In this document: positions 36,809 to 48,441 of the stretch, piece after piece
Layout of the letters: every line of letters begins with the position of its first letter
How positions within the stretch are numbered: position 1 is the stretch's first letter
Assembly (NCBI RefSeq): GCF_963576675.1
Contig: NC_088910.1
Coordinates: 85,184,104-85,248,103 of the forward strand
DNA: 64,000 bases
Reading direction: 5' to 3'
Source of the DNA: Euphorbia lathyris
Taxonomy: Eukaryota > Streptophyta > Magnoliopsida > Malpighiales > Euphorbiaceae
The notes under the pieces: generated by a model
What the model was told of the DNA's origin: nothing
Database searches by the model: none
The model's input: only the letters and a program-made list of their open reading frames with translations
Program-made: the position numbers and the translations under genes

Positions 36809-38600
36809 TTAAGGTACTGGAACATTTTCTTCTTCCTCAAAATTTGCCCTACTTGAATGGAGAGATCTGTTCATATATATTTTCTCATATAGTGTGAGAT
36901 CATGGTCAAACTCGTCTAACTTGGGGAATTCATTCTCTAAGAAGACAAGGTCTCGTGATTCAAATTTTGTCACTCTTCCTTCATTGTTCTCACCCACTAA
37001 GACATATTGTTTTGATACATCCGAGTATCTTATAAAGATGCTTTTTTTCCTTCTCATCCCTAGTTTACCAAACTTGCTTGAGGTATCATGAGCAAAGGTT
37101 GCGCAACTCCACGGTTTAAATCGAGTTTGTAACTTGTTCATAACTCATATGGAGTAGAAATGATAGTCTTAGAGGGAAGTTGGTTAAGAACATAAGTAGG
37201 TATAAGCAAGACATTCCCCAATATGAGATTGGTAACTTTTCTTCAACCATCATGGACTTAACCATATCGAGAATAGTTTTATTTCTCCTCTTAGAAACAC
37301 CATTTTGTTACGGAGCGCAAGGAATTGGCAATTGATGTTCAATTCATTTTTCATCACATAAAACTTTGAATTCATCTAAAAGATACTCCCGACCACGATC
37401 ATTTATCAAATATTTTATTTTCCTATCTAATTGGTTTTCAACAAGGTTCATAAGTTCAAACCTTCAAACTTTTGAGAGATCATATATACGTGACCATACC
37501 TAATATAATCATCAATGAAAGTGATGAAATAGTAGAATCTATACCTAGCGCTCACATTCATAAGACCACAAGCATCATAATGAACTCATTACAAAGGATA
37601 TTTAGCTCCACTTGCTTTTTCGAATGATTTTCTAAACATTTTTCCCTTAAGGTATAACTTACAGAGAGGCAATTCAACTTTATTAAATTACACTAGCCCT
37701 CACATTCATAAGACCACAAGTATGTCATAATTGAACAACACTTTCCTTATCAGTTATAAACGAAGAAGCAAAACGTAGGGAAAAAATATTATTATAGAAA
37801 ATGTTGAATGCAATATCTAAACAATTCAATCATTCGTAACATAACCAGAGCCATAAAAAAGTATATTCCAAACATAACTTCAAGATATTATCCTTTAAAT
37901 AAATATTGGTACCTAAGTTTAACATATTTGTAACAAAAATTAGATTTGTCGAAAATCGATAAAGGATTGAATTCGGTTAGATTATTTGTGATAGGTACAT
38001 ATAATTCACTCATTATTGAGTTATTTAAATGTACCTTAACATCATATTTCAATGTGTCACCTGATGCCTCTTTAATTGGCATTCAAAGCATTTCACTAGT
38101 GAAATGTTGGACTTTTTGTTCTTAGATTTTTCCCTCTATTTTAGCTTCTTATGCTCTTTAGCCTATTCTTTACATTTACCATTGAAGCGCTTAAGTTTCT
38201 TGCCTTTATTTTTTGAACTATTTACAACTGGGTATACCCTAACATAATGCGCCTCAACATTTATTCTAATCGATGTCGAACAGTGCTCCTAAAGTCAAGA
38301 TGGTGAACAACATCATCAAAATCTCGATGCTTTTGTTGTGAGCGACACCATTAAGCTCATTGATCATATTTGATATTTCTCTTGAATATTTCTTTATAGT
38401 ATGACCAACACGTTTCTTGTAAGTTTCAAACTTGTTCATCATATAATAGAGTTTTAGTTGGAGACACACCTCCAAACCTATCCTTCAAAAAGATCCACAG
38501 TTCCGTTCTGTTCTCATACTTACGAAACTTCTTAGTAATGTCATCCTCCAATGCACTAAGCAAAAATGATCCAAGTAGTGAATTTTATTTCCTTCCATAA
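36809..38600 (-). pseudogene. Decayed copia gag-pol body
   Basis: Translations on the minus strand in several frames match copia pieces in the right order: a gag block (LYYMMNKFETYKKRVGHTIK, then MINELNGVAHN) near 38270-38590, protease/GAG-pre-integrase-like remains near 37890-38080, integrase-like remains near 37200-37440, and the post-integrase block KSIFIRYSDVSKQYVLVGEN with ESRDLVFLENEFP at 36809-37141. Many stops and shifts; RT and LTRs were not recognised. The family differs from the copia at 46852. Confidence 0.75.
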
Positions 38601-38954
38601 CACATAGACTTTTCAGTCTCTACTATGTTGAGACGTAGTCCTTTCTTCGGGTTCAACCACAACTATCACCAAAGCATCAAGAATATCTTATTCTTTTAGC
38701 ATATATTGGATTTTCATACTTGAAACATCATAGTTATCACTTCAACTAAAGGTCTTTGTTCAAATCAACCAAAAATTGATCCTATTGTCAAAACTCGATC
38801 TATAATGGGATATAGTTGCTTGACTCTTTGTAAATTAATAACAATACACGCAAGTTATTTACGCAACCATTATCTAACTAATAAATTTCTTACACTAGAA
38901 TTCAATTTAAAAAAAAAAACTTAAAAGGTTCTAATTACCCTATAAGTTCTAATC

Positions 38955-39127
38955 CAGTCTTGATCACATGCACCTTAATGAACAAGTAGAATTTGCTCAT
39001 TCACCGTTAGATCTAGGTTTATTAGAATCCTAAGGTGGAAATTCAAAGCATCCTGAGACTTAGATTTAATAAGCTTATATCTAACGGTGAATAGCAAATT
39101 CAGTTGCTCATTAAAGTGCATGTGAAA
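38955..39127. repeat. Small foldback MITE-like repeat
   Basis: CACATGCACCTTAATGA near 38968 and its complement near 39110-39125, plus TTCACCGTTAGAT and ATCTAACGGTGAA inside, form nested inverted repeats. GTTCTAAT at both outer flanks may be part of the termini. No coding potential. Confidence 0.6.
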
Positions 39128-39139
39128 ATTTCTGAGTTC

Positions 39140-39761
39140 TAATATCCAACTTTACTAATTAGATTTACATGCATAGGGACCTACATTATTGGATAATCGC
39201 AACTCGTAACTTTTTACAAGAATATTATTAATATTTTGTTGAATAAAGTTTATTATTCAATTCTAATATTATACTCTAGTAACATCAAAATCATGTAATA
39301 AAGCATTCACAACTAAAAAATTACTTAATAAACCAAATAAAATTTCTAAAATATTCATAAAAATAATAATATCCAACTATCTCTAGAAATTAACAAATTC
39401 ATTTCTCAACAAATAACCAACTTACTCAAAGGTTCATTAATAATATTATTAACTAATAATAATATTTTTTTGTTGACTGAGATCGACATATATCCCTCGT
39501 ATAAATTCTTTGAGAAATGAAAATTTTCTTATTTGTACCACAGTGTAAAGAGATGTTTTCATGATCTTAATCTAATGCAAGAGAAACTGACGAGAGTTAT
39601 AATTCTTGAAATGTTCAAATGTTTCACAATTATGATTATGACTTGTTCATAACGATTTTCACTTTCAATCCAACACAAAGTCAACAAGCGCCTAAACACT
39701 AGTGCTCCATGGATTTCTTCAATATGTTAAAGAGAAGTCTTGGATCTTCCACTATGGCGAG
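39140..39761. other. AT-rich unassigned sequence
   Basis: No frame, repeat or terminal structure recognised apart from short TAATAATAT runs near 39440-39470. It may include LTR remains of the decayed copia to its left, which cannot be shown. Confidence 0.4.
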
Positions 39762-39769
39762 ACCATGAA

Positions 39770-41028
39770 TAGGGGTGTTAATATGGATTCACGGGTTATA
39801 AACATGTCGTGTCGACTTACTCAGGTGACCCATTTATCCCAACCCTGACCCAACCCATTTAATAAATGGGTCGACTCGGCACGATTCGTTTAAGAAGCGG
39901 GTTGAACGTGTCAACCTAGCTAACCCATTTAATTTTACAACTCCATACTAAAAAAATATTCAACTAAACAAAATGAAAAAGAAAATAAAAACATCTATAA
40001 TTGCATATGAAAAAATAAAATCCAATACAAACTAACAAAACAAATTCAACAAGATAACATCAAAAGTCTAAAATCCAAAATTTACAAACAAAACAAAAAA
40101 AATTTAATTCCAAATAACAAATAAACTAAAACTAAAACATTGAATTCAAATTTAAACAACAACAAAATTATTATCTTGTTCATTAGTCTTTGATTCAATA
40201 AATTATCAATTTCTTTCAACCCATCCTGAACTATTAAATTTAGAATGTGAGCAGAGTATCTCATATGAAAAAAATCTTCACGGTTTAATAGACCATCCTT
40301 GCTATTCAATAAATTTTTCAACAAGTACACACGTATATCATTTGCACTTGCATTATCCAAAGTGAGTGAAAAAATCCTACCATCAATTTTCCAACCACAC
40401 AAGAAATTGTGAATTTTTTCACACAAAACTACACCATTATGTAGAGAAGGCAAATAACAAAAGTTTAAAATTCTCTTTTGGATATTCCAATCTTTATCAA
40501 TAAAATGTCCGGTCAAACAGATATACTCATCTATTGTAATAGAAGACCAACAAGTAGACATATCCTACTAGAAGTTGACTCAACAAAAGACTTACTTGTG
40601 GCTAGAGACTGAAACGTTCACTAGATGTCAATGAAGATGGGCAGGCAGCACAAAATATTAGGGAAAGAAAGTTGGAAACGTAACGTGTTCTGTAATCTAG
40701 TTATAAATATATATATATTAGGGTTAAAAATTAAAATTACTTTAATATCTAGAAAACTTTTTTATATTTACATGATATATGGGTTAGATGGGTTATATGG
40801 GTTGGGTTAGATGGGTTCGCGGGTTGGATTGACACGACCCATAGACTCGTCTAAATTATACGGGTTACAACGAATTCGCGAGTCAACCCGCAACCCGACC
40901 CGTTTATTTTACGGGTTAAGCGTGTCGACCCATTTATGACCCAAACCCATTTATCTCAACCCTAATTCGTTTAATTTTCATGTTACGCGAATCGTGTTAT
41001 CATGTTGTGACCCATATTGACAGCCCTA
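39770..41028 (-). mobile_element. Ac/RICESLEEPER-like hAT deletion derivative
   Basis: The ends TAGGGGTGTTAATATGG and, reversed, TAGGGCTGTCAATATGGG form terminal inverted repeats, flanked by the 8-bp repeat ACCATGAA/ACCATGGA (39762-39769 and 41029-41036, one mismatch). Subterminal regions have many GACCCATTTA/TAAATGGGTC-type motifs. At 1.26 kb with a partial transposase it is an internal deletion derivative. Confidence 0.85.
40082..40561 (-). pseudogene. Partial hAT (BED-type, RICESLEEPER-like) transposase
   Basis: The frame covers only the central region of an Ac-group transposase: WSSITIDEYICLTGHFIDKD, NIQKRILNFCYLPSLHNGVV, FSLTLDNASANDIRV and SAHILNLIVQDGLKEID, the last matching the conserved CxxH-like helix of the family with Cys replaced by Ser. 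The N-terminal BED finger and the C-terminal dimerisation domain are absent, and the end from about 40160 down is low-complexity. It cannot encode a working transposase. Confidence 0.85.
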
Positions 41029-41420
41029 ACCATGGACCCTAATACACTCTTTCCTCGCCTTTTGAAGTTTTCTTATATGAAATAATATTGCTTCAACATC
41101 ATCCTATCTCACATTATGTTCCATTTTACAATTTTAATTTCCTTTAATAGTTTTTGCACTTTTGCTAACTATTTAGGAAATCGAGCAATACACGAACTCG
41201 AATCATTTTTGCCATTATTAACACATTACAAGTGTTGGAGATTTAAGGGAAATGGCCTTTTAGTCATTTGCCATTACTCTTGTAACTTTATGTATTCCAC
41301 ATTGGAAACTTGTGAGGAAGTTGAAAGGTTTATATTGGGTTGGACTTTATATGATATTAAATTGTGTTAAGTGGGTTTTACAAAATACACCACACACGCG
41401 CGCTCGCTCGCTCGCTCGCT

Positions 41421-42172
41421 TTGATGTAGTGCCAGCTAGAACACCCTATGATCCTAGCATATGTCTTACTAAAAATAAAGAACATAGTGTTTCACAAGAA
41501 GAATATGCTAAGATTATTGGGAGTGTTATGTTCTTAACGACTCATACTAGACCTGACATTGCATATGCTGTAAATAGATTGAGTAGATATACTCACAATC
41601 CAAATGATGAACATTGGAATGCACTTCGTCGTTTACTTCAATACTTGAGAGGTACCATGAATTTTAATTTGCATTTTAATAAATTTCTAGCTGTTTTAGA
41701 AGGATATTGTGATGCAAATTGGTCATCAAAAAATGATTTGGTGTGTTCCACTAATGGTTATGTTTTCGTTTTGGGTGGTGGTGTCGTTTCTTGGAGATCA
41801 TGTAAACAAATCTGTATTGCACGCTCAATCATGGAATCAGAATTTATAGCACTAAAACTAGCTAGTCAAGAAGCAGATTAGTTGAGAAGTTTATTGGCAG
41901 ATGTCCCATTGTGGGGGAGATCTAATGCACCTATCTCACTTCATTGTGATTCTCAAGCAGCCATAGGTACTGCAAAAAACAGTGTCTATAACGGAAAGTA
42001 AAGACACATTTGCATTAGACATAGTGCAATAAGACAACTCTTAAAACATGGGGTAATTGCCTTAGATTTTGTAAGATCAGAGAAGAATATAGTTGATCCG
42101 TTCACCAAAGGGTTACCTAGAAGAATTATTCTAGAAATATCGAGGGGAATGGGCCTAAAGCCCACTAATTAA
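41421..42172 (+). pseudogene. Copia RNase H fragment
   Basis: The frame contains the end of RT and the RNase H domain of copia pol: [75 protein letters not shown] and ENIVDPFTKGLPR-like sequence (here KNIVDPFTKGLPR). Stops at 41879-41881 and about 41999 break it; the last in-frame stop is at 42170-42172. It ends about 550 bp before the 3' LTR. Confidence 0.9.
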
Positions 42173-42722
42173 AGAAACTATGGTGGATACCATACGTGGT
42201 CAAATGAAACCATACTATCTTTTTTTATACACTATATTTTACCCATTCCTATGACTTTTGATAGTGTGTGTATAATCCATAGCCCGTGGTGTGGTGGTTC
42301 ATTTATATGAACTTGATGGATAATCTTTTTGAGGTTGAGTTATGAGAAACTCTTAATGGCCTCTTATAGAGATCACCTACATGTGTGTGAAGGTGGGCCG
42401 CCTTCTATGAAAGACTTTGGACTATCTTTCTAGAGCACTCATGAGATCCAAGGTATGCGCATGGCCATTAAAGGCGCTATTGTTTTTATCGCGGAACATC
42501 AAAATTTTGTTTAAAGGTTTTCTTTACGTGTTGTGAGGGTCTCAGTTACAGTTGTAGAAGTTCAAGAGCAATTCACTTCTAAAACTATAACATGTTGCCT
42601 CACATCACTATGTATCAATTCAATCGAATGATATTGATACTTAAGTTTTGAAATCTGTAACTTATTGCGCAGAAAAGATTTTCTTTTAAAACTGTTTTAC
42701 TAAAAAGCCATTTGTGGGGGAT

Positions 42723-43365
42723 TGTTAGAGATTTAAGGAAAATGGCCTTTTAGTCATTTTCCATTACTCTTGTAACTTTATGTATCCCACATGAAAAACT
42801 TGTGAGGAAGTTGAAAGGTTTATACTGGGTTGGGCTTTATGTGATATTAAATTGTGTTAAGTGGGTTTTACAAAATACACCACACACACGCGCTCGCTCG
42901 TTCGTTCGCGTGACGCCCGCCCGTCCCGACTGGACCCGATTTTTATTTTGTTATTAAATATTTTAAACCTTTTGACTAATTCTTTTAGCTGTTGAAGTCT
43001 TATCTCCACTATCCCTAATTTTATTCAACAAACCACATTTTACTCTCATGAACGTTGTCCACTACAACGTTCGTTTTCGAAACTGAAATAAAAGAGTTTT
43101 CAGAGTATTGTAAATCATACAGTTTTCGATTATACAGTTTTTGCTCTCAAATATTATTTTCTTCTCTAGACATTAAAATCTTGTTGTTCCAAAGCTTCGC
43201 CCTAGAGTGCACTAGGTTGGCGCTTGCTGTGTAAACATTGGTTGACGATCGGACTTCCAGATTGCACCAGAGTCTCCCGTAATCATTTTCAACGCAGTGG
43301 TTCTGTCCACGATACAACGTTTACATTCCGATAAGTTTATTCTGTTCCCTCTTTTGTACTTACAA
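42723..43365 (+). mobile_element. 3' LTR of the copia deletion derivative
   Basis: It starts TGTTAGAGATTTAAGG directly after a polypurine tract (GTGGGGGA at 42714-42721) and ends CTTACA at 43365. It contains a CGCTCGCTCG run near 42891-42900, the counterpart of the expanded GCTC repeat at the 5' deletion junction. Confidence 0.88.
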
Positions 43366-43370
43366 CAAGT

Positions 43371-44080
43371 ACTTAAAATATTAATGTACAAATACAAATA
43401 TCTTTTATTAATCAAAATTTATTATGATCGAATCAAATTACTCCACAACTTTTCTGAAATTTTATAATTTTCTAGATATTTAAAATAAAATCTGAAAATT
43501 TTAAATAACTTTTGAATATTAGAAAAAAACCAAATTAAATATTATGTTCACGAAAAAAATCTCAAAAATACAACAAAAATAGGGAAAAGATGGTAGCTAA
43601 AAGCCGTTAAAACAGTGTCCCACGAACACCTTTGATGCATGTGACTCACACACATGACGTACACTAGTTAGGACACATTGGTTGACATGTCATGCAATGA
43701 ACCAATAATTGCATGACTTGTATTGCATGTATCACGTCCTACGGTGACACGTCTAGTCCACACGCCGTTTTCTCAATCTTCAATATGTCCAAACAAAATT
43801 TGATATATGATTTTTGGGGTCTTCAATTACATTTGTAAGGTTCATTTATCCAAACGACAAGCATAAATAGGGTTTGCGATACACATGCCCTCACTTAAGA
43901 ATGAAACTCATTCCAAATCTGACAAAGAAAACACCAAATCGCAAAGATTAGTTTATTCTATGATTTTGGTCCCATTTTTCATGAAAACGGTCCAGTATAT
44001 ATATATATATATATATTAATACCCAATAAACTCAAATGTAATGCATAGATTAATTATAAATATGAAAAAACATAAATACT
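43371..44080. other. Intergenic sequence, TA microsatellite only
   Basis: AT-rich with a TA run at about 43997-44016. No gene or element boundary recognised. Confidence 0.4.
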
Positions 44081-44082
44081 AG

Positions 44083-44613
44083 GGTTAATTTCAAAAGAAT
44101 TAATTTCAAAAGAAATCCTTGTAGTTACACTATTTTGCAGATGGTGAGCTGTGATATATATTTTTTTTTGTCAAAACGAGAATTGTGGTTGTCAACATTT
44201 GCCAATCAAGGGTTGACATTATCAAATTTGATCGTTAACGATCTCAAAATGAATATTTTTAAGAATTTAATGATATTTTAAACTACTTTAATTATCCAAC
44301 ATTTTAATTTTGAGGTCATTTATGTGTTGTATGGTGAGGAGAGAGAAAGTTAACATTCAAAGAGAAAAAGCTCTAAAAATGATGATTTTGAAAAATAAAA
44401 AAATGTGGTTCCATAGTAAATGTGATACTAAACAACTTTAATTCTTTAAAATTTTCATTTTGAGGTCGTTTACAGCCAAATTTACCAATGTCAATCAGAA
44501 AGTCCTCGATTTGCAAATATCGACAAGTACAGTCCTCGTTATGACAAAAAAATACCATAGTCCACAATCTGCAAAACAGTGTAACAACATGAGTTTCTTT
44601 TAGAATTAATCGT
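44083..44613. mobile_element. Long-TIR MITE
   Basis: The left and right about 150 bp are imperfect reverse complements: TTGTAGTTACACTATTTTGC near 44119 pairs with GCAAAACAGTGTAACAACAT near 44570, and ATTTTGAGGTCATTTA near 44310 pairs with the opposite arm's counterpart. AATTAATTTCAAAAGAA occurs twice in tandem at the left end. The flanking duplication was not fixed. The minus frame at 44373-44567 lies inside the arm and is not a gene. Confidence 0.65.
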
Positions 44614-44615
44614 AA

Positions 44616-45686
44616 ATATTATGTTTACTTTATAGATTAGAACGACATGTAACAATAGCAATAAAAAATATATTTATATATAGATCCCAATAAATAAAAC
44701 AGATTAATCGGGTTACAACTTGTAGCGCGGATTATCCATGAGTATTTCAATGGAAGAAATGGAACCACAATCTTATATTAATGGTCATGTAATTCTATAC
44801 CAAATAACTTGGGAAGAGATGTACTAAATCCAAGAACTAAGAGCAAAACTCAGAAAAGAGAGATCTAGGCGGGTAGGGTTTAGACATGTCTGTTTACGAC
44901 TATATTGGATAATTTTACTTTTGCATAAATGTGTTGTGCTTAGAGATGTTAATGAGGTATAGTAGCTCACAAATTATTCGAGTTCGACTTAATCAAAGTT
45001 CGACTCGATATGACTTGACTTGAGGTCGGGATCGACTCGAGACATTAACAAGCTGAGCCCGAACTTCCTTAAGTTCGACTCAGAAACTCGATTATTTTTT
45101 AATTACTATATATTTCGTTAATTTTTAATTCAAACTAAAATAATTAATGAGAATGGGTAAAAAGATAGTAATTAGTCATCAGCTCTGACTCTCAACTAGT
45201 TACAACTCACTAGGTCTATAAAAAAGACTTAATGTTTGCTTCGATGATTTGGTTAGTCCTAAAATTAGGAATTCAAAGTTCAAAATACAAACTCTATAAG
45301 GTTAATTAACTTTTTGAGTTTTTATTTAATTACAAAACCCAACTTGATTAATATATAATATGCAATAAAAACGACTAAATTTTACTTTTGTAGTACAAAT
45401 CTAGGTTAATTTTGGAAAGTTTTTTATAATGGTACGTAAAAATTGGTTCTAGATTACTCAAATAATAACATGCATATATACGTAAAAAAAATTTGAGCGA
45501 GTTTGAATTAGCAATTTTTTCACGGACGCACGTGTAAATTTAGCCTCCAAACAAATCAATCATGTATTTATCATTGTATGCACCACATTGACATGCAATA
45601 TGTGAGTTTGTTTTTTCCACTCATAGCTGTTTATTCTTGGAGTTTGATAGTGATATGTGATTTGTTTTCTTAATATAAATTTTATA
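44616..45686. other. Unassigned intergenic sequence
   Basis: The region near 44990-45100 has ACTCGA/TCGAGT-rich repeats (TCGACTCGATATGACTTGAC and nearby) like the subterminal repeats of a hAT element, but no second end was found. The rest shows nothing recognisable. Confidence 0.35.
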
Positions 45687-45796
45687 GGGAAAGTTACAAA
45701 AATTGAGTTAAATAGGAGACTCATTTACATATTTAACTCATTTACTTAACCTATTACATATTTAGACTATTTTTGTATGACTTTCCAAAAATACCC

Positions 45797-45800
<4 letters not shown>

Positions 45801-45833
<33 letters not shown>
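45801..45833. repeat. TA microsatellite
   Basis: Pure TA run just inside the left terminal repeat of Mutator-like element B. Confidence 0.9.
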
Positions 45834-45835
<2 letters not shown>

Positions 45836-46617
45836 CACTTATAATTTTTAGCCTTTTTTCTTTTTCTCTCCCGTCTGACTTCGCAGATTTCGCAATATTC
45901 GAAGTCTGAGAAGATAATGTTTGGTTCAGTAGATGATTTTAATTTCGCAGATTTCGCAATATGTGAAGCCTGTGAAGATAAAAAGACGTGTTTTTAAGCA
46001 TTTTTATCTTCGCAGACTCCGCATATTGCGAAATCTGCGAAGTGGTATATAATAAAAAAAACATAACAATAAGGGATTTTAACATTAAAATCATAACATT
46101 ATCAAAATTTACAACAAGATTGCAACAATAAAATCATTTCAAAGTCAATGTGACCAATTTTGATGGAAATTTCTCCCTGTATCAGAAGAGAATCCAAGAA
46201 AAATTTCTCATCTGCATCCCAGTACACCACCTTCTTGAAATGGATGTAATGTATTCAACCATTTTTAGAAAAATTTAATCGTGTTAGGAAGAAAAATGAC
46301 GATTTGGCTTCGTGAAAAGAGGATTTCGCGAAATCTACGAAGAGAAATGTGTAAGAAAGAGGACGCTTTAACTTCACGAAACCGGATTTCGCAAAGTTTG
46401 CGAGGAGAAATGTGACGATTTTACTTCGCGAAAATAGATTACGCGAAGTCTGCGAAGGTAAAAATCATGAACATTTATCTTCGCAGACTTCGCGTAATGT
46501 GTTTTCGTGAAGTAAAATCGTCTGTTTCATGCTCTTTTTCCTCGCAGACCTTCACAAAAGCCTATTTCGCAAAGTGATTTTCTGGAAAAAAACGAAGAGA
46601 AAATAGTAGATACTTAC

Positions 46618-46840
46618 ATTTTTTTCGCCTTTTACCATTAAAATCGTCAATAACCATATGATAAACGCAAAAAAACAATGAAAATAACGTAGAATAACGA
46701 TTTCTTCGATCCGCATAAGAAGAAAAAAAAACAAAAGACGAGCAGAAACAGAAAGATGAAGAACCATGACTTAATTTTCTAGCAATACAAAGATGAAGAA
46801 TCAAGAGATGAAGAGAAGAAGAAAAAAAAGACATGGTGGT
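46618..46840 (-). other. Conserved ATG-started segment ending in a splice donor (element B)
   Basis: Counterpart of 21081-21320. On the minus strand it has an ATG near 46834, a hydrophobic translation with SLHLLILHL, a TTATTCTACGTTATTTTC block shared with element A (TTATTCTACGTTATTTCC), and the donor AAT/GTAAGTAT at 46617. The copia insertion lies just upstream of the ATG on this strand. Frame differences from element A argue against strong coding constraint. Confidence 0.4.
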
Positions 46841-47580
46841 GAAGACAAATGTGTTGAAACACCTTTCCACATGATTTTGATTTGACAAAATTATTTAAGT
46901 TAATCCATGATTAAGGAACAATTAAATTTAAGTGCTTTGATTTAATTGTACTAATATGTTTGTTCAATGTTGAGTATAAATATAAATACAAATGGAAATA
47001 AAAAGTAAGACAGGACGAAGTCAGCATGAGGATACAGCACAAGCTGAGTGGAGTGTAACTCAGCGTGATAGATGATCTTCAGAACAGAAGCTTAAAGATC
47101 AAACAAATCAACGAAGCTGAGTGGAACGCAACTCAGTATCAAAAGTAGAGAAGTCTTCTTGAGAACTATGTCTTGCAGAACGAAGCTGACCATGGAAGCT
47201 GAGTAAAATAGAACTCAGTATTTGCATTAGCAAACAATCGAAGACAACGGCTATCAAAGACAAGCTGGGTGATCTTCAGGACAGCGCGGATGATCCGTTT
47301 GCTAAAAGATAAGATCGACAACTATCTGCACCAATAATAGAAACCTTGGAATTACGCAAAAGCCAATTTCGAGATTTATGGGTCAACTGTTCTGTTGCTA
47401 AAAGACAAACTGGCACAAGAAGACGAAATCTGTGAGAAGAGGACAAACCTGACGCATGCGGAATTCAGACGACAGGATTGGCCTGCAAGTTTGAAGCTGA
47501 CCAGAGCCTTGTCTCAAAAAGGAGTCGTTTGGATCAACGGACAAATCCAAGATTCAAATCATTTCTGCTTCAGACCTCAA

Positions 47581-47588
47581 CTATAAAA
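47581..47588 (+). promoter_or_regulatory. TATA-like box of the copia 5' LTR
   Basis: CTATAAAAGG lies at 47581-47590, about 730 bp into the LTR; the 3' LTR has ATTATAAAAGG at the matching place (near 57979-57989). It is a good plant TATA box, and transcription would start about 30 bp downstream, near the TCATTCTTGG segment. Confidence 0.7.
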
Positions 47589-48037
47589 GGACATAATCAT
47601 TCTTGGATCATCAGCCGAATACAACAAGAAAAAAAAAGAGTATACATAATACAAAGCACACAAAAATCAAAAGAGATCTTACACCAAATTTCTATTCCTA
47701 TGTAAAAGCTAGATTGATTTTCTGTAATCATCTAAAGTGTTCTTCATCCGAAAAGAACAATTTGTATCAATTGTAAATTGAGAGTGTTGTGCTGAGTACT
47801 TGGCGTTAAGTGCTCAATGGTAGAGAAATCTAGGTGTTCGATTATAGCACCTAGTAGGAGTTGAGTAGACGAATAGAGGACGGTACTCTTGCATATTCAA
47901 TTGCCTTGTAAACGGTTTGTGCTCTACCTTTAAAGAGCGCAATATTGGATTTAAAAAGCCCGGAGGGATTCTGGGGACTGGACGTAGGCGGAGAGGCCGA
48001 ACCAGGATAAGTCGTACTGAGTAATCTCTAACTCTCT

Positions 48038-48040
<3 letters not shown>

Positions 48041-48089
<49 letters not shown>
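48041..48089. repeat. TA microsatellite in the copia 5' LTR
   Basis: A run of about 24 TA units. In the 3' LTR the same position (58440-58497) has a shorter TA run followed by a TG run, so the two LTRs have diverged here by repeat slippage. Confidence 0.9.
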
Positions 48090-48091
<2 letters not shown>

Positions 48092-48379
48092 GTATATGTT
48101 GTTTATCATATTTACTCAGTATATAAATTGTTTAAACTGACACTGAGTAAATAAGAGTGCTGAGTTGGAAGCTGACCACAAAAGTGTCAATTCTCAACTC
48201 ATATGTAAAATAGCTCTACTCAGCTTCTGACTAAAGCTGTCTTGCACTACAATCGGGCGTGCTGACCTAAGCTGAGTTAACTAACTCAAGAAACTATATT
48301 AAGTCAGCTCAATTAAAAAGAAAAAGTCATATTAGTTCCTAACCCCCCCCCTTGGAACTAATCACACGGGACCAACAAG

Positions 48380-48391
48380 TGGTATTAGAGC
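48380..48391 (+). promoter_or_regulatory. Copia primer-binding site
   Basis: TGGTATTAGAGC lies two bases after the 5' LTR. It has one mismatch to the initiator Met tRNA site TGGTATCAGAGC, which is intact in the related fragment at 6460-6471. Confidence 0.9.
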
Positions 48392-48441
48392 CTAATAGCT
48401 CACTACTCAAAGATATAACTATCTTGAGCTGATCCCGATAA

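Larger units (their letters stand above)
41233..43365 (+). mobile_element. Copia retrotransposon deletion derivative
   Basis: A perfect 5-bp duplication ACAAG (41228-41232 and 43366-43370) brackets an element with a truncated 5' LTR (41233 to about 41421), the 3' end of pol, and a 643-bp 3' LTR (42723-43365). The two LTR starts share TGTT(G/A)GAGATTTAAGG and match for about 190 bp. The rest of the 5' LTR, gag and most of pol are missing, with the junction at a CTCG/GCTC repeat (41401-41421). Confidence 0.88.
46852..48377 (+). mobile_element. 5' LTR of the full-length copia
   Basis: TGTTGAAACACC...GGGACCAACA, 1526 bp. It contains a TATA-like box (47581-47588), a TA microsatellite (about 48041-48089) and many CTGAGT/ACTCAG and GCTGAC motifs. 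The frames at 47395-47586 and 47478-47705 overlap LTR promoter sequence and recur in the other LTR; they are not genes. Confidence 0.95.

Noticed and set aside
47395..47705. Small frames in the copia 5' LTR, repeated at 57773-57985
   Set aside because: They lie over the LTR promoter and are repeated only because LTRs are repeated.
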